Assembly: GCF_037201975.1 (NCBI RefSeq)
Contig: NZ_CP147520.1
Location: 558,001 to 622,000 of the forward strand
From: Streptomyces sp. TG1A-60
Lineage (GTDB): Bacteria; Actinomycetota; Actinomycetes; Streptomycetales; Streptomycetaceae
Length of the DNA: 64,000 nucleotides
Direction of reading: 5' to 3'
Part shown: positions 26,345-37,164 of the stretch, piece after piece
Layout: each line of letters opens with the position of its first letter
Numbering within the stretch: position 1 is the stretch's first letter
The notes under the pieces: model-generated
What the model saw: only the letters and a program-made list of their open reading frames with translations
What the model was told of the DNA's origin: nothing
Database searches by the model: none
Position numbers and translations under genes: made by a program

Positions 26345-27046
26345 GCCCCGCCCGGACGGCCGGCTCACGGCACGCCGGAAGCCGCGGACCCCAGAAGTCG
26401 GTGCCGTCGCCGGGGCCGCCGCTCGTCGGTTGCGCCCGGGCAGAGGCCTGGCTGCACCGGCCGCCGTGACCTTCGCCGCGGACGCTTCACTCGCCCAGAG
26501 CCTGCGCGGCCACCTTCAGGTCCGCCACCAGGCGATCGTGCTGCTCACCTGGGCTGACCCCCCTCATCGTGCCGAGGCCTCTGCCGAGCGCGGTGAGAGC
26601 ACGCCCGGCCCCACCGCCGTGAGACCGGCACCGGTGAGTGCGGAGGCTGCCCCGGCGAGGCAGGCCCCGCCACCTCGCACCGGCCCGGGGCGCCGTACTC
26701 GCGGGGGACGGCCACCGCTTCGGCGACGGTCTCGGGCCCCCGGGGCGTGACCACGCAGATGTCGGTGTCCGGCCGACGTTCAAGGCGTCGGTGGGTACGC
26801 GGCCCGGCTCCTCACGTCGAAGGGGGCCTCCCACCCTCGGGAGGGCCCCTCCGGGCGGCCGACGGCTCGGACGGCAACCGGGCGGTGGTGGGTTCCCGTC
26901 GCGCCTCGCGAGCCGCGACGGTCGCCCCAGGCGGGAGGTCGTGCACGTCCGCTCGGGCGGTCATGGGCCGCGTCCGGCACGGCACGATAAACCTGGGTCG
27001 TTCGTTTTCTTGAACTCTTCGTGTTTATGGGGGTAGGTTGGTCGCC
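26345..27046. other. Intergenic region with a possible oxidase relic
   Basis: No intact gene. On the minus strand at about 26487-26820 two frames can be joined to read DALNVGRTPTSAW, then VTPRGPETVAEAVAVPREYGAP, then LGTMRGVSPGEQ and a short tail. This vaguely resembles the FAD-binding N-terminus of berberine-bridge-type oxidases (xxTPxxxxxVxEAVxFARE...). Frame breaks and short matches make this a weak call. The right end holds the furA promoter. Confidence 0.3.
27010..27039 (+). promoter_or_regulatory. Putative furA promoter
   Basis: TTGAAC (27010-27015) and TAGGTT (27034-27039) are 18 bp apart. The start codon follows within about 8 bp, so the message may be nearly leaderless. FurA-type repressors of catalase-peroxidase operons usually bind their own promoter; the AT-rich stretch 27001-27028 is the likely place. 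Confidence 0.45.
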
Positions 27047-27490
27047 ATGACCGCCTCCCAGCCTCCGAACACCGCCGGCGAGCTGCGCGGTGCCGGCCTG
27101 CGGGTGACGGCCGCGCGCGTCGCACTGCTGGAAACCGTCCGGGACGGCGACCACCTCGGCGTCGAGGCGATCGCCGCGGGCGTGCGCGATCGCGTGGGCC
27201 ACATATCTCTCCAAGCCGTGTACGAGGCCTTGAACGCGCTCGCGGGCGCCGGGCTCGTACGCCGCCTCGAACCCCCCGGCAGTCCGGCCCTTTACGAGGG
27301 CCGTGTCGGGGACAACCACCATCACCTCGTGTGCCGCTCGTGCGGTGCCGTGGTCGACGTCGACTGCGCGGTCGGGCACGCCCCGTGTCTGACCGCGTCC
27401 GACGACCGCGGTTTCGCTGTCGACGAGGCCGAGGTCATCTACTGGGGCATGTGCCCCCCATGCTCCGAAGCCAGCAGTTCAGCACCGTGA
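27047..27490 (+). CDS. furA: Fur-family repressor of catalase-peroxidase
   Basis: A 147-residue Fur-type regulator. The winged-helix part has GLRVTAARVALLETVRDGDH and SLQAVYEALNALAGAGLVRRLEPP. The metal/dimer part has NHHHLVCRSCGAVVDVDC and a C-terminal MCPPC, giving two CxxC pairs and the HHH motif. The direct position upstream of katG, 24 bp apart, matches the furA-katG arrangement of actinomycetes, in which oxidation releases the repressor. ATG 27047 is chosen over a TTG nine bases upstream. Confidence 0.92.
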   Translation: MTASQPPNTAGELRGAGLRVTAARVALLETVRDGDHLGVEAIAAGVRDRVGHISLQAVYEALNALAGAGLVRRLEPPGSPALYEGRVGDNHHHLVCRSCGAVVDVDCAVGHAPCLTASDDRGFAVDEAEVIYWGMCPPCSEASSSAP

Positions 27491-29731
<2,241 letters not shown>

Positions 29732-29754
29732 TCCGACGGATCAGACGGACCCCG

Positions 29755-29796
29755 ACGTCCGGGTCGGCCCTTCGTGGGCCGGCCCGGACGTTTTCG
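29755..29796 (+). terminator. katG terminator
   Basis: A 16-bp stem (29755-29770 with 29776-29791, one G-U pair) has loop TTCGT and is followed by TTTTCGT. Confidence 0.88.
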
Positions 29797-29835
29797 TCGT
29801 GGCCGGCCTCTCCCGCCGGGCCCGGCGACCACCGC

Positions 29836-30708
29836 TCACGCCTCGGACCGCTCGATCCCCAGGCGCGCGGCGGTGGGCGTGCGCTCTCCGTCCGCCGGGC
29901 GGGCGTCCTCCGGGGCCCCGATCCAGCGTCCGGCCTCCACGTCGGCGGACGTGTCCCGCTGGAGGGTCGGCGCGATCACCAACTCCTCGACGACCGTCCG
30001 CGGCGGGAGCGTGGCACAGAGCAGCACGGCCCGCGCCACGTCCTCCGGCTGCACCATGGCCGCCCGCTGCTCCTCGCTCGGCGGGGCGGCGCGTCCGTCC
30101 AGGATCGGGGTGTTGACCTCGCCGGGGAGGATGCAGGTGGCGCGGACGAGGTCGTTGCGGAAGGTGCTGCGCAGATAGGTCATGAAGTTGCGCACGCCCG
30201 CCTTGGCCGCACCGTACGGGGCTCCGCCGAGGAGGGTGGGCCGTGACGCGGCGAGCGAGGACACCGTGATGATCGAGCCGCCGCCGCGCTCCAGCATGTC
30301 CGGCAGGACGGCCTGGGAGAGCAGGTAGACCGCGGTGAGGTTGACGCCCATGACGGCGTTCCACTCGTCCTCGCCCAGCCAGCGGACGTCGAGCACCCTG
30401 CCGCCGCGGCCCGCGTTGTTGACGAGGATGTCGACCGGTCCGGCGGCGTTCCGGGTCCACTCGACCGACTCCCGCACGTCGTCGGCGTCCTCGACGTGCG
30501 TGGCACGGGTGAACGCCGTACCGCCGTCGCCCTCGATGACGGCGGCCACCTCGTCGAGGATGTGCTGGCGACGTCCGACGAGGACCACCGTCGCGCCCTC
30601 CTCGGCGAGCATCAGTGCCGTCTCCCTGCCGATGCCGGTGCCGGCCCCGGTGACCAGCGCGGTCCTGCCGTCGAGAAGTCCCGTTCGCCGTGCGTGGTGA
30701 TTCCCCAT
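29836..30708 (-). CDS. SDR-family oxidoreductase
   Basis: A 290-residue short-chain dehydrogenase: cofactor motif TGAGTGIGRE, NNAGRGG, VSSLAASRP and catalytic YGAAK. A GRRQ segment after beta-2 suggests NADP preference. The C-terminal extension (GERTPTAARLGIERSEA) is longer than in minimal SDRs. The substrate is unknown. It stands alone, with the AraC-like gene upstream separated by a terminator. Confidence 0.85.
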   Translation of the reverse strand: MGNHHARRTGLLDGRTALVTGAGTGIGRETALMLAEEGATVVLVGRRQHILDEVAAVIEGDGGTAFTRATHVEDADDVRESVEWTRNAAGPVDILVNNAGRGGRVLDVRWLGEDEWNAVMGVNLTAVYLLSQAVLPDMLERGGGSIITVSSLAASRPTLLGGAPYGAAKAGVRNFMTYLRSTFRNDLVRATCILPGEVNTPILDGRAAPPSEEQRAAMVQPEDVARAVLLCATLPPRTVVEELVIAPTLQRDTSADVEAGRWIGAPEDARPADGERTPTAARLGIERSEA

Positions 30709-30893
30709 GCCCGTCAGCCCTCCCAGCCCTGGGCGCGCCCCGCGCCCTCATGGATGAGCATGCCCCCAGGTTCGCGAGGAGGTCGCGTCAGCGGGCGGGC
30801 AGTCGGACACCCGGCTCGGCCGCCGCCGACCGCGGGTCCACGTCCTTACACGCTACGGGCAGACGACGGCCCGGGCAGACGACGGCCCGGGCA

Positions 30894-30923
30894 GGCGCGC
30901 GGCGACCCGGGTCGCCGCGCGCC
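30894..30923 (-). terminator. Perfect 30-bp palindrome, probable terminator
   Basis: Two exact 15-bp arms (30894-30908 and 30909-30923, GGCGCGCGGCGACCC and its complement) meet with no loop, five bases after the stop of the AraC-like gene. A 17-bp direct repeat (GGGCAGACGACGGCCCG, twice) lies next to it at 30858-30891. Confidence 0.6.
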
Positions 30924-30928
30924 GCCGC

Positions 30929-31795
30929 TCAGAGCGAGGTGCGCTCCACGGGGATCCAGATCTCCGCGTCCGCCTGCGCCGCGTCCTCGGACAGGCGGGT
31001 CCGCAGGATCTCCGGCCCGGGACGGCTGCGGTACGGATTGGACGGGAACCACTGGGTGAAAACGTCCCGCCACAGGTACTGCAGTGCCTGCGGGAAGGGC
31101 CCGGAGTTCTCGAAGACGGCCCAGGTCCCGGCCCGGACGGTGAGTTCCTCCATGCCCTCGGGCACGGCTGCGCGGGTCACCGCGCCGTGGTAGTAGTCGA
31201 GCTCGGTCCCTTCGGCCCGGCTGTCGTCGAGATTGTCACTGACCGAGACGATTCCCTCCGGTTCCTGGTCGGACAGGCTCTCGATCTGCCGCAGCGTCTG
31301 ATGTCCGAGGCTCCGGATGAAGTCGGCGATCGCCGGGTTCATCCCCTCGTGCACGAGGGGGACGCGGGCCTTGCGTCCGACCACCCGGAACTCCTCCTTC
31401 TCCACGACCCGGTATCGCATACTGCTGCTCCCTTCGACGACGAGGCGGAAGGACATCCGGGGCTGGGAGCGCAGCGCCGCACCGGTGCGGCGGGCCTCGC
31501 CGGGACCGACGCCGTGCAGTGCGCGGAACGCCCGCGCGAACGCCTCCCCCGAGCCGTAGCCGTAGCGCACCGCGATCTCCAGCAGCGTCCGCTCGCCGGT
31601 CAGCACCTCGGCGCCGGCGACCGTGAGCCGCCGGCGCCGGACGTACTCCGACAGCGGCATGCCGGCCAGCGCGGAGAAGAGCCGCCGCAGGTGGTACTCC
31701 GACGTCACCGCGATCCGTGCCAGCTCGGCCACCTCGATCCGCTGGTCGAGGTGGCGCTCGATGTGCTCCATGGCCTGGTTCAGCCGTTCCAGCAC
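30929..31795 (-). CDS. AraC-family regulator with GyrI-like effector domain
   Basis: A 288-residue Rob/SoxS-type activator. Two HTH segments lie in residues 10-105 (VAELARIAVTSEYHLRRLFSALAGMPLSEYVRRRRL and LEIAVRYGYGSGEAFARAFRALHGVGPGEARR). A GyrI-like small-molecule-binding domain follows (residues about 130-288; WAVFENSGPFPQALQYLWRDVFTQWFPS). GTG 31795 has AAGGAAGGAG upstream; the longer frame adds unlike sequence. Such proteins often sense drugs or aromatics. It lies 109 bp downstream of the P450 gene on the same strand and may belong to that unit, but it lacks the 16-bp operator of its own. Confidence 0.82.
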   Translation of the reverse strand: MLERLNQAMEHIERHLDQRIEVAELARIAVTSEYHLRRLFSALAGMPLSEYVRRRRLTVAGAEVLTGERTLLEIAVRYGYGSGEAFARAFRALHGVGPGEARRTGAALRSQPRMSFRLVVEGSSSMRYRVVEKEEFRVVGRKARVPLVHEGMNPAIADFIRSLGHQTLRQIESLSDQEPEGIVSVSDNLDDSRAEGTELDYYHGAVTRAAVPEGMEELTVRAGTWAVFENSGPFPQALQYLWRDVFTQWFPSNPYRSRPGPEILRTRLSEDAAQADAEIWIPVERTSL

Positions 31796-31904
31796 CCCGG
31801 ACTCCTTCCTTCTTCCGATCACCCACGTTAGGAAGGAGCCACCTTGCCGCACCCGACATCCTGTGCCCGATCCGGTCGGCCAGTGCCGCGGCACCAGGCC
31901 GTGG

Positions 31905-33203
31905 TCAGGCCAGGGTGACCTCGACCGGCAGCTTCTTGATGCCGTTGACGAAGTTGGAACGGACGCGCGGCACGTCGCCGACGAGGCGGATGCCGGCGAT
32001 GCGCGGGATCAGCTCCTCGAACATGATGCGGATCTCGGTGCGGGCGAGCAGGTTGCCGAGGCACAGGTGCGGGCTGCCCTTGCCGAAGGTGACGTGGTCG
32101 TTGTCGGCGCGTGCGACGTCGAAGTCGTGCGGGTTGCCGAAGACCTCCTCGTCGCGGTTGCCGGAGGCGTACCACATGACGACCTTGTCGCCCTCCTTGA
32201 CCTGCTTCCCGCCGAGTTCGACGTCACGGGTCGCGGTGCGGCGGAAGTGGTAGACGGGGGACGCCCAGCGCAGGAACTCCTCGGTCGCCACCGGGATCAG
32301 GGACGGGTCCTCCTGGAGGCGGGCGAGCTGCTCCGGGTGCTGGAGCAGGGCCAGCATGGAGTGGGTGATGGTGTGGCGGGTGGTCTCGTTGCCGGCCACG
32401 ACGAGGAGCAGGAAGTAGTTGTCGAAGTCCTGCGGCGAGAGCGGTACACCGTCCTTGGGGGTGGTGTTCACCAGCTTCGACACCAGGTCCGTGCCGCCGC
32501 CGCCGCGCCGCTGCCGGGCCAGCTCACGGCCGTACTCGAAGACCTCCAGCGAGGCGGGCGAACGGAAGGGCAGATGCCGGTACTGCTCGCTGTCCGCGCT
32601 GTTCAGCAGGACGTCGGCGTAGTCGGGGTCGGTGTTGCCGATGATGCGGTTGCCCCAGTCGATGAGGCGCTGGTTGTCCTCCGGCTGCACGTCCAGGAGC
32701 CGGGCGAGGACGTTGATGGGGAAGTCGGCGGAGACGTCGGCGACGAAGTCGAAGGTGCCCTTGGCGAGGGCCGTGTCGAGGGTGGTGGCGGTCAGGCCGC
32801 GCAGGAAGTCGGTGTAGCTGTTGATGACGCTCGCGCCGAACTGGCGCTGGATGACGCCGCGCAGCGCGCGGTGGCGGACGCCGTCCAGTTCCAGGATGGA
32901 GGCGCGTTTCTTGATCTGGTCCTCGTCGACCTCCTCCAGGTTGACGAACCTGGTCGAGGTGAAGGTCTCCGCGTCGCGGTCGACGCGGGCGATGTCGGCG
33001 TGCCGGGTCACCGCCCAGAAGCCGGAGTTGGGTGCTTCCTCGGGCTGCCAGTGGACCGGATCCTGGTGGCGCAGGGTGTGGAACATGCGCCACGGGGTGA
33101 CGCCGTCGGTGAAGTTGTCGAGGTCGGCGAGGTCCACCTCGTCGAGCGGCATGGGTTCCTGGACGGCTTCGCGTACGGAGGGCAGGTGGGTGGAAGTGGT
33201 CAT
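31905..33203 (-). CDS. Cytochrome P450
   Basis: A 432-residue class I bacterial P450. I-helix AGNETT is at about residues 270-275, the ExxR-type segment EEFLRW near 308, and the heme loop FGKGSPHLCLG with the thiolate Cys near 381. It needs ferredoxin and a reductase, both encoded at the divergent promoter (34780-36215). ATG 33203 has GGGGAG upstream; a GTG 24 bases upstream is less likely. It is 20 bp after the glutamine-synthetase-like gene, so co-transcribed. Substrate class is inferred from context as an amine or its gamma-glutamyl derivative. Confidence 0.93.
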   Translation of the reverse strand: MTTSTHLPSVREAVQEPMPLDEVDLADLDNFTDGVTPWRMFHTLRHQDPVHWQPEEAPNSGFWAVTRHADIARVDRDAETFTSTRFVNLEEVDEDQIKKRASILELDGVRHRALRGVIQRQFGASVINSYTDFLRGLTATTLDTALAKGTFDFVADVSADFPINVLARLLDVQPEDNQRLIDWGNRIIGNTDPDYADVLLNSADSEQYRHLPFRSPASLEVFEYGRELARQRRGGGGTDLVSKLVNTTPKDGVPLSPQDFDNYFLLLVVAGNETTRHTITHSMLALLQHPEQLARLQEDPSLIPVATEEFLRWASPVYHFRRTATRDVELGGKQVKEGDKVVMWYASGNRDEEVFGNPHDFDVARADNDHVTFGKGSPHLCLGNLLARTEIRIMFEELIPRIAGIRLVGDVPRVRSNFVNGIKKLPVEVTLA

Positions 33204-33223
33204 GGCGATGGCTCTCCCCGACG

Positions 33224-34579
33224 TCACAGGTGGTAGGCGTATTCGGTGAACTCCCAGTCGGTGACGTGCCGTTGGAAGCGTTCGACCTCGTCGCGCTTGT
33301 AGGTGAGGTACGAGGTGGTGAAGTCCTTGCCGAGGATCTCGGTCAGGGCGGTGTCCGCCTCCAGCGCGTCGAGGGCGGCGGGCAGGCTCATCGGCACCAC
33401 GGCCGCTCGGGCGGTGTCGTAGCCGTAGCCCTCCAGCGGGGCGGGCGGCTCCTCGCCCGCCCGGACGCCGAGCAGTGCGGCGGCGATCGTGCCCGCGATC
33501 AGCAGATACGGGTTGGCGCCGGCGTCGCCGAGCCGTAGCTCCAGACGGGCGCCGGAGCCGCGCTCGGGCGGGATGCGGACCATCGCGCTGCGGTTGTCCA
33601 GTCCCCAGTCGATCAGCCAGGGCGCGAGGGTGTCCGGGCCGAAACGTTTGTAGGAGTTGACCGTCGGGTTGGCGAGGGCGGCCAGGGCCGGGGCGTGGGC
33701 GAGGACACCGGCGATCGCGTGGCGGGCGGTGGCGGACAGTCCGTACTGGTCCGAGGGGTCGTCGAAGGCGTTGCGTCCCCGGTCGTCCTCGCAGGAGAGG
33801 TGGAGGTGGAAGCCGGAGCCGCCCGCGTCGTTGAAGGGCCTGGCCATGAAGGTGGCGAGGCGGCCCTCCTTGCGCGCGAGTTCCTTGACGGCGGCCTTGA
33901 AGCGGAAGGAGCGGTCGGCGGCCGACAGGGCCTCCGAGTGCGTCAGGTTGATCTCGAACTGGCCGCCGTCGAACTCGTGGTTGCCGTTGGTGACGCCGAT
34001 GCGGAGGTCGCGGAGCCGGCGCAGGGTGCGCAGCAGATGGTTGTCGGGGTCGGCGCGCAGGCCGGCGGTGTAGACGACGCCGGTGGCGCCCGAGTAGCGC
34101 TTCCAGCCGCTCGGGGAGGCCGGGTCCTCATCGCAGAGGAAGTATTCGAGTTCGGGGCCGACGACCGGGCGCAGGCCCTGCTCGGCGCACCGGTCGAGCA
34201 CCGAGCGCAGCAGGTCGCGCGGCGACTCGGGGGCGGGTGATCCGGTCGCCGGGTCGACGGTCTCGCCGAGGCAGGAGGCGACCCCGGGCTCCCAGGGCAG
34301 TGCGACCAGGGTGTCGAGGTCGGGACGCACGGTGATGTCGGGCAGGCCGGCGTCCAGGCCGCCGGGCACGGGGACGACGTCGCCCTGGGGCGAGGTGTGG
34401 TAGACCGCCCGGCAGAAGGCCAGTCCGTGCTCGCACACCGTGGGCAACTGCTCGACCAGGACGTCCCGGGCACGGTCGGTGCCGATGAGATCGGGGTAGG
34501 TCACCCGGACCACGTCGATACCTTCGGCGGCCAGCCGCTCCTGGTATTGACGGGGGTCCGGTGTTTCAGATGCGCTCAC
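33224..34579 (-). CDS. Glutamine-synthetase-family gamma-glutamyl-amine ligase
   Basis: A 451-residue type I GS-fold protein. Metal/ATP residues are kept: VGPELEYFLC, NGNHEFDGGQFEIN, AAVKELARKEGRLATFMARP, GSGFHLHLS, NPTVNSYKRF and RIPPERGSGARLELR. The N-terminal beta-grasp is short and the usual ammonia-site and adenylylation features of GlnA are not evident, as in PuuA, GlnA3/GlnA4 and aniline-type GS homologues that join glutamate to an amine. Partner genes for an amine permease and a gamma-glutamyl hydrolase in the same cluster support that role. GTG 34579 follows GAGGAG. A 16-bp operator overlaps its promoter. Confidence 0.85.
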   Translation of the reverse strand: MSASETPDPRQYQERLAAEGIDVVRVTYPDLIGTDRARDVLVEQLPTVCEHGLAFCRAVYHTSPQGDVVPVPGGLDAGLPDITVRPDLDTLVALPWEPGVASCLGETVDPATGSPAPESPRDLLRSVLDRCAEQGLRPVVGPELEYFLCDEDPASPSGWKRYSGATGVVYTAGLRADPDNHLLRTLRRLRDLRIGVTNGNHEFDGGQFEINLTHSEALSAADRSFRFKAAVKELARKEGRLATFMARPFNDAGGSGFHLHLSCEDDRGRNAFDDPSDQYGLSATARHAIAGVLAHAPALAALANPTVNSYKRFGPDTLAPWLIDWGLDNRSAMVRIPPERGSGARLELRLGDAGANPYLLIAGTIAAALLGVRAGEEPPAPLEGYGYDTARAAVVPMSLPAALDALEADTALTEILGKDFTTSYLTYKRDEVERFQRHVTDWEFTEYAYHL

Positions 34580-34608
34580 CGTTGTCTCCTCGGCGGCTGA
34601 GGCCAGTT

Positions 34609-34649
34609 GTTTGATGCCAAACGATAGGAACGGCTCCCTCGACCCGCAA
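34609..34649 (-). promoter_or_regulatory. Promoter and operator 1 of the amine/aromatic cluster
   Basis: Minus-strand -35 TTGCGG (34644-34649) and -10 TATCGT (34621-34626) are 17 bp apart. The operator GTTTGATGCCAAACGA (34609-34624) overlaps the -10 and the start point. It reads GTTTGAnnnnAAACGA, as at two other promoters of the cluster. Confidence 0.7.
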
Positions 34650-34685
34650 GGGGTGAGGGTCAAAAATTATCCAGCTGGACAGGTA

Positions 34686-34730
34686 TTGACCAGAGGGGGG
34701 CGGCTTTCTATGTTGTTTGAAGTCAAACGA
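34686..34730 (+). promoter_or_regulatory. Promoter and operator 2 of the amine/aromatic cluster
   Basis: -35 TTGACC (34686-34691) and -10 TATGTT (34709-34714) have a 17-bp spacer. The operator GTTTGAAGTCAAACGA (34715-34730) begins at the base after the -10 and covers the start of transcription; its centre is the perfect dyad GTTTGA/TCAAAC. Confidence 0.78.
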
Positions 34731-34779
34731 GCTACCGCTCCATCCCCGCCCGACGCCCTCACTCCCAGGAGGACCGGCC

Positions 34780-34968
34780 ATGAAGGTCGTCGTCGACATG
34801 AACAAGTGCCAGGACCACGGACAGTGCGTCTTCGCGGCCCCCGACGTCTTCCGGCTCGACGAGAACGGGCGTCTGGCCTACGTCAGCGACCCCGACGACG
34901 CCCTGCTCGACGAGGTCGAGGAAGCCGCCGACGTCTGTCCGCTCCAGGCCATCCGGATCGAGGCGTGA
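34780..34968 (+). CDS. 3Fe-4S ferredoxin (P450 partner)
   Basis: A 62-residue acidic ferredoxin. Cys10, Cys16 and Cys53 (CQDHGQC ... VCP) ligate one cluster. The position that would be a fourth cysteine is His13, the pattern of 3Fe-4S ferredoxins that serve actinomycete P450s. AGGAGG lies upstream of the ATG. It is first in the plus-strand operon, 2 bp before the reductase and directly across from the P450 operon. Confidence 0.92.
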   Translation: MKVVVDMNKCQDHGQCVFAAPDVFRLDENGRLAYVSDPDDALLDEVEEAADVCPLQAIRIEA

Positions 34969-34970
34969 CC

Positions 34971-36215
34971 ATGACGTCCAGCAGTGCCCGCGTCGTCGTG
35001 GCCGGAGCCTCCATGGCCGGGCTGCGCGCCGCCGAACAGCTGCGTGCGGCCGGCTGGACCGGGGCGATCACGCTCGTCGGCGACGAGCCGCACATGCCCT
35101 ACAACCGGCCCCCGCTCTCCAAGGAGGTGCTGGCCGGGAAGGCGCCCTTCGAGTCGCTGGCCTTCCGTCCCCGCGCGAGCGTCGCCGACGTCGAGTGGCG
35201 CCTCGGCACGAAGGTCGTCGCCTCCCGCCTCACCGAGCGGACCGTCGTGCTCGACGACGGCTCGGAGCTGCCGTACGAGGGTCTGGTCGTCGCCACCGGC
35301 ATGCGCCCCCGGCGGCTGTCCTGCCCCGGCCCCCTCGCGGGCCGTCACACGGTCCGTACGCTCGCCGACGCGCGGGGCCTGCGGGACGAGCTGACGCGGC
35401 CCGGTGTCCGGCTGGTCGTCGTCGGCGCCGGGTTCATCGGCTGCGAGGTGGCCGCCACCGCCGTGGGCCTCGGCGTCACCGAGGTGACCGTCGTCGATCC
35501 GCTGCCGCTGCCCATGGTCGGCCCGCTCGGCGAACTCCTCGGACGCGCGCTGCTGCGGCGGCACGAGGAGCGCGGGGTGCGCTTCGCGCTCAGCACGGGC
35601 GTCACCGGGTTCGAGGGCGAGGACCGCGTCACGGGCGTCGCGCTCGGCGACGGGACCGTCCTGCCCGCCGACGTGGTCGTGGAATCGGTCGGCTCGCTCG
35701 CGAACACCGAGTGGCTCGACGGCAACGGCCTCGACCTGGCCGACGGTGTCCGCACCGACGAGCGGCTGCGGGTCGGCGGGCGGCCGGACGTGGTCGCGGT
35801 GGGCGATGTCGCCCGCTTCCCCAACGCCCGCTACGACGAAGTACCGCGCCGGGTCGAGCACTGGTCCATCCCCACGGACACCGCCAGGCACGCGGCGAAG
35901 GTGCTCGTCGCCCATCTCACCGGTGTCGAGAGCGAGTCGGCGGCCTTCGCGCCACTGCCCACCTTCTGGAGCGATCAGCACGACTTCCGGCTCCAGTCCT
36001 TCGGCGCGCCGGTGCTCGGCCGGGACGACGTACGGGTCCTGGACGGCGACCCGGCCGCGGACGTCCTGGACGGCGACCCGGCCGCGGACGTCCTGGCCGG
36101 CTACCACCACGACGGCCGGCTGGTCGGTGTCGTGGCGCTCGGCGGCCCCGCCACCGTGTCCTCAGCGGCCCGCTACCGCGCCGAACTGCTCAAGCAGCCC
36201 GCCCTCACCGCGTAA
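34971..36215 (+). CDS. FAD-dependent ferredoxin reductase
   Basis: A 414-residue two-dinucleotide-domain reductase. FAD site VVVAGASMAGLRAAEQL (AxxAG variant of GxGxxG), NAD site VVVGAGFIGCEVAA, and the second FAD motif VAVGDVARFPN. It would pass electrons from NAD(P)H to the ferredoxin. A 9-residue unit, VLDGDPAAD, is duplicated at about residues 359-376 by an exact 27-bp tandem repeat (36037-36090). The start could also be the GTG at 34965 overlapping the ferredoxin stop. Confidence 0.9.
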   Translation: MTSSSARVVVAGASMAGLRAAEQLRAAGWTGAITLVGDEPHMPYNRPPLSKEVLAGKAPFESLAFRPRASVADVEWRLGTKVVASRLTERTVVLDDGSELPYEGLVVATGMRPRRLSCPGPLAGRHTVRTLADARGLRDELTRPGVRLVVVGAGFIGCEVAATAVGLGVTEVTVVDPLPLPMVGPLGELLGRALLRRHEERGVRFALSTGVTGFEGEDRVTGVALGDGTVLPADVVVESVGSLANTEWLDGNGLDLADGVRTDERLRVGGRPDVVAVGDVARFPNARYDEVPRRVEHWSIPTDTARHAAKVLVAHLTGVESESAAFAPLPTFWSDQHDFRLQSFGAPVLGRDDVRVLDGDPAADVLDGDPAADVLAGYHHDGRLVGVVALGGPATVSSAARYRAELLKQPALTA

Positions 36216-36228
36216 GGATCCTCCTGAC

Positions 36229-37041
36229 ATGACCAGCGTTCGTGGATACTTCCACCCCAAGACGGCGAGCGGTGCCTCGTCTCTGATTCCGGCCCCGCCG
36301 TGGCGTTATTCGGGGGACCTGCTGACTGTCGAGTACCGCACCGACCCCGCCCGGGTACGTGAACTGCTGCCCGAGCCCCTGGAGTTGGCGGACGAGGACC
36401 CGGGTGCCGTGGCACTGGTCTGGGCGGACTGGCAGTCCTGCTCGGCGTCGGGGGCGGAGCTGCTGGACCCCGTGCTCTCCCAGTACAAGGAGGCCTTCGC
36501 CGTCGTCCGCTGCGCGTACAGGGGACAGACGTACTCGCGGTGCGTGCACATCTGGGTCGACAAGGACTTCGCAATCGCCCGCGGGCTGCACCAGGGGTAT
36601 CCGAAGAAGCTCGGGTCCATCCACCAGACGCGGCCCCATCCGTACGGGCCCGCTCCGCGGATCGCTGCGGGGGCGCGGTTCGGGGCGACGCTGGCTGCGG
36701 CCGACCGGCGGCTCGCCCAGGCCGTGGTGACGCTGCGGGAGCCGACGGAGACGAACGGGTTCGTGAATGCGCATCCCATGGCTCATCACCGGTGGCTGCC
36801 GTCGATCGAGAAGGGGAAGGGGCTGGCGCTGGACGAGTTGATCGAGTCCGGGGCGGCTTCCTTCGAGGGGGGTCAGCCGTGGGTCGGAGACGCCGAGCTG
36901 GAACTCTTCGAGGCGCCGACGGAGGAGCTGGCCCGGCTGACGATCGAGGAGCCGATCGCCGCGTACTACCGGCAGGTGGGGGTCGTCTGGGACGGCGGGC
37001 GGCTGCTGGAGTCCGGGACGTCCGAGGCGTCGGCCGGGTGA
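36229..37041 (+). CDS. Acetoacetate decarboxylase-like protein
   Basis: A 270-residue member of the ADC fold: YKEAFAVVRCAYRG, then DKDFAIARGLHQGYPKKLGSIHQTR with Lys126/127 at the place of the Schiff-base lysine. The family decarboxylates beta-keto acids, but many members act as hydratase-aldolases, cyclases or lyases on other oxo-acids. Here it may process a ring-cleavage product. It is 13 bp after the reductase gene. No other function can be read from the sequence. Confidence 0.75.
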   Translation: MTSVRGYFHPKTASGASSLIPAPPWRYSGDLLTVEYRTDPARVRELLPEPLELADEDPGAVALVWADWQSCSASGAELLDPVLSQYKEAFAVVRCAYRGQTYSRCVHIWVDKDFAIARGLHQGYPKKLGSIHQTRPHPYGPAPRIAAGARFGATLAAADRRLAQAVVTLREPTETNGFVNAHPMAHHRWLPSIEKGKGLALDELIESGAASFEGGQPWVGDAELELFEAPTEELARLTIEEPIAAYYRQVGVVWDGGRLLESGTSEASAG

Positions 37042-37060
37042 GGCCGGTGGGCCACCGCGG

Positions 37061-37130
37061 GTTCGTTGTGGCTGATCGCGGCCACGCGGCGGAGCCGCAC
37101 ATCGACCAGCCCCGCGCCCCTGGGTGGGCT
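37061..37130 (+). repeat. Intergenic palindromic repeat, copy 4
   Basis: Matches copy 1 almost base for base over GTTGTGGCTG and CCACGCGGCGGAGCCGCACAT, then CAGCCCCGCGCCCCT. It sits in the only large gap (123 bp) of the plus-strand operon, between the ADC-like and aldehyde dehydrogenase genes. Confidence 0.68.
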
Positions 37131-37164
37131 GGTCCGCTCCTTCTCCGAAAGGGAATCCCTTCTC

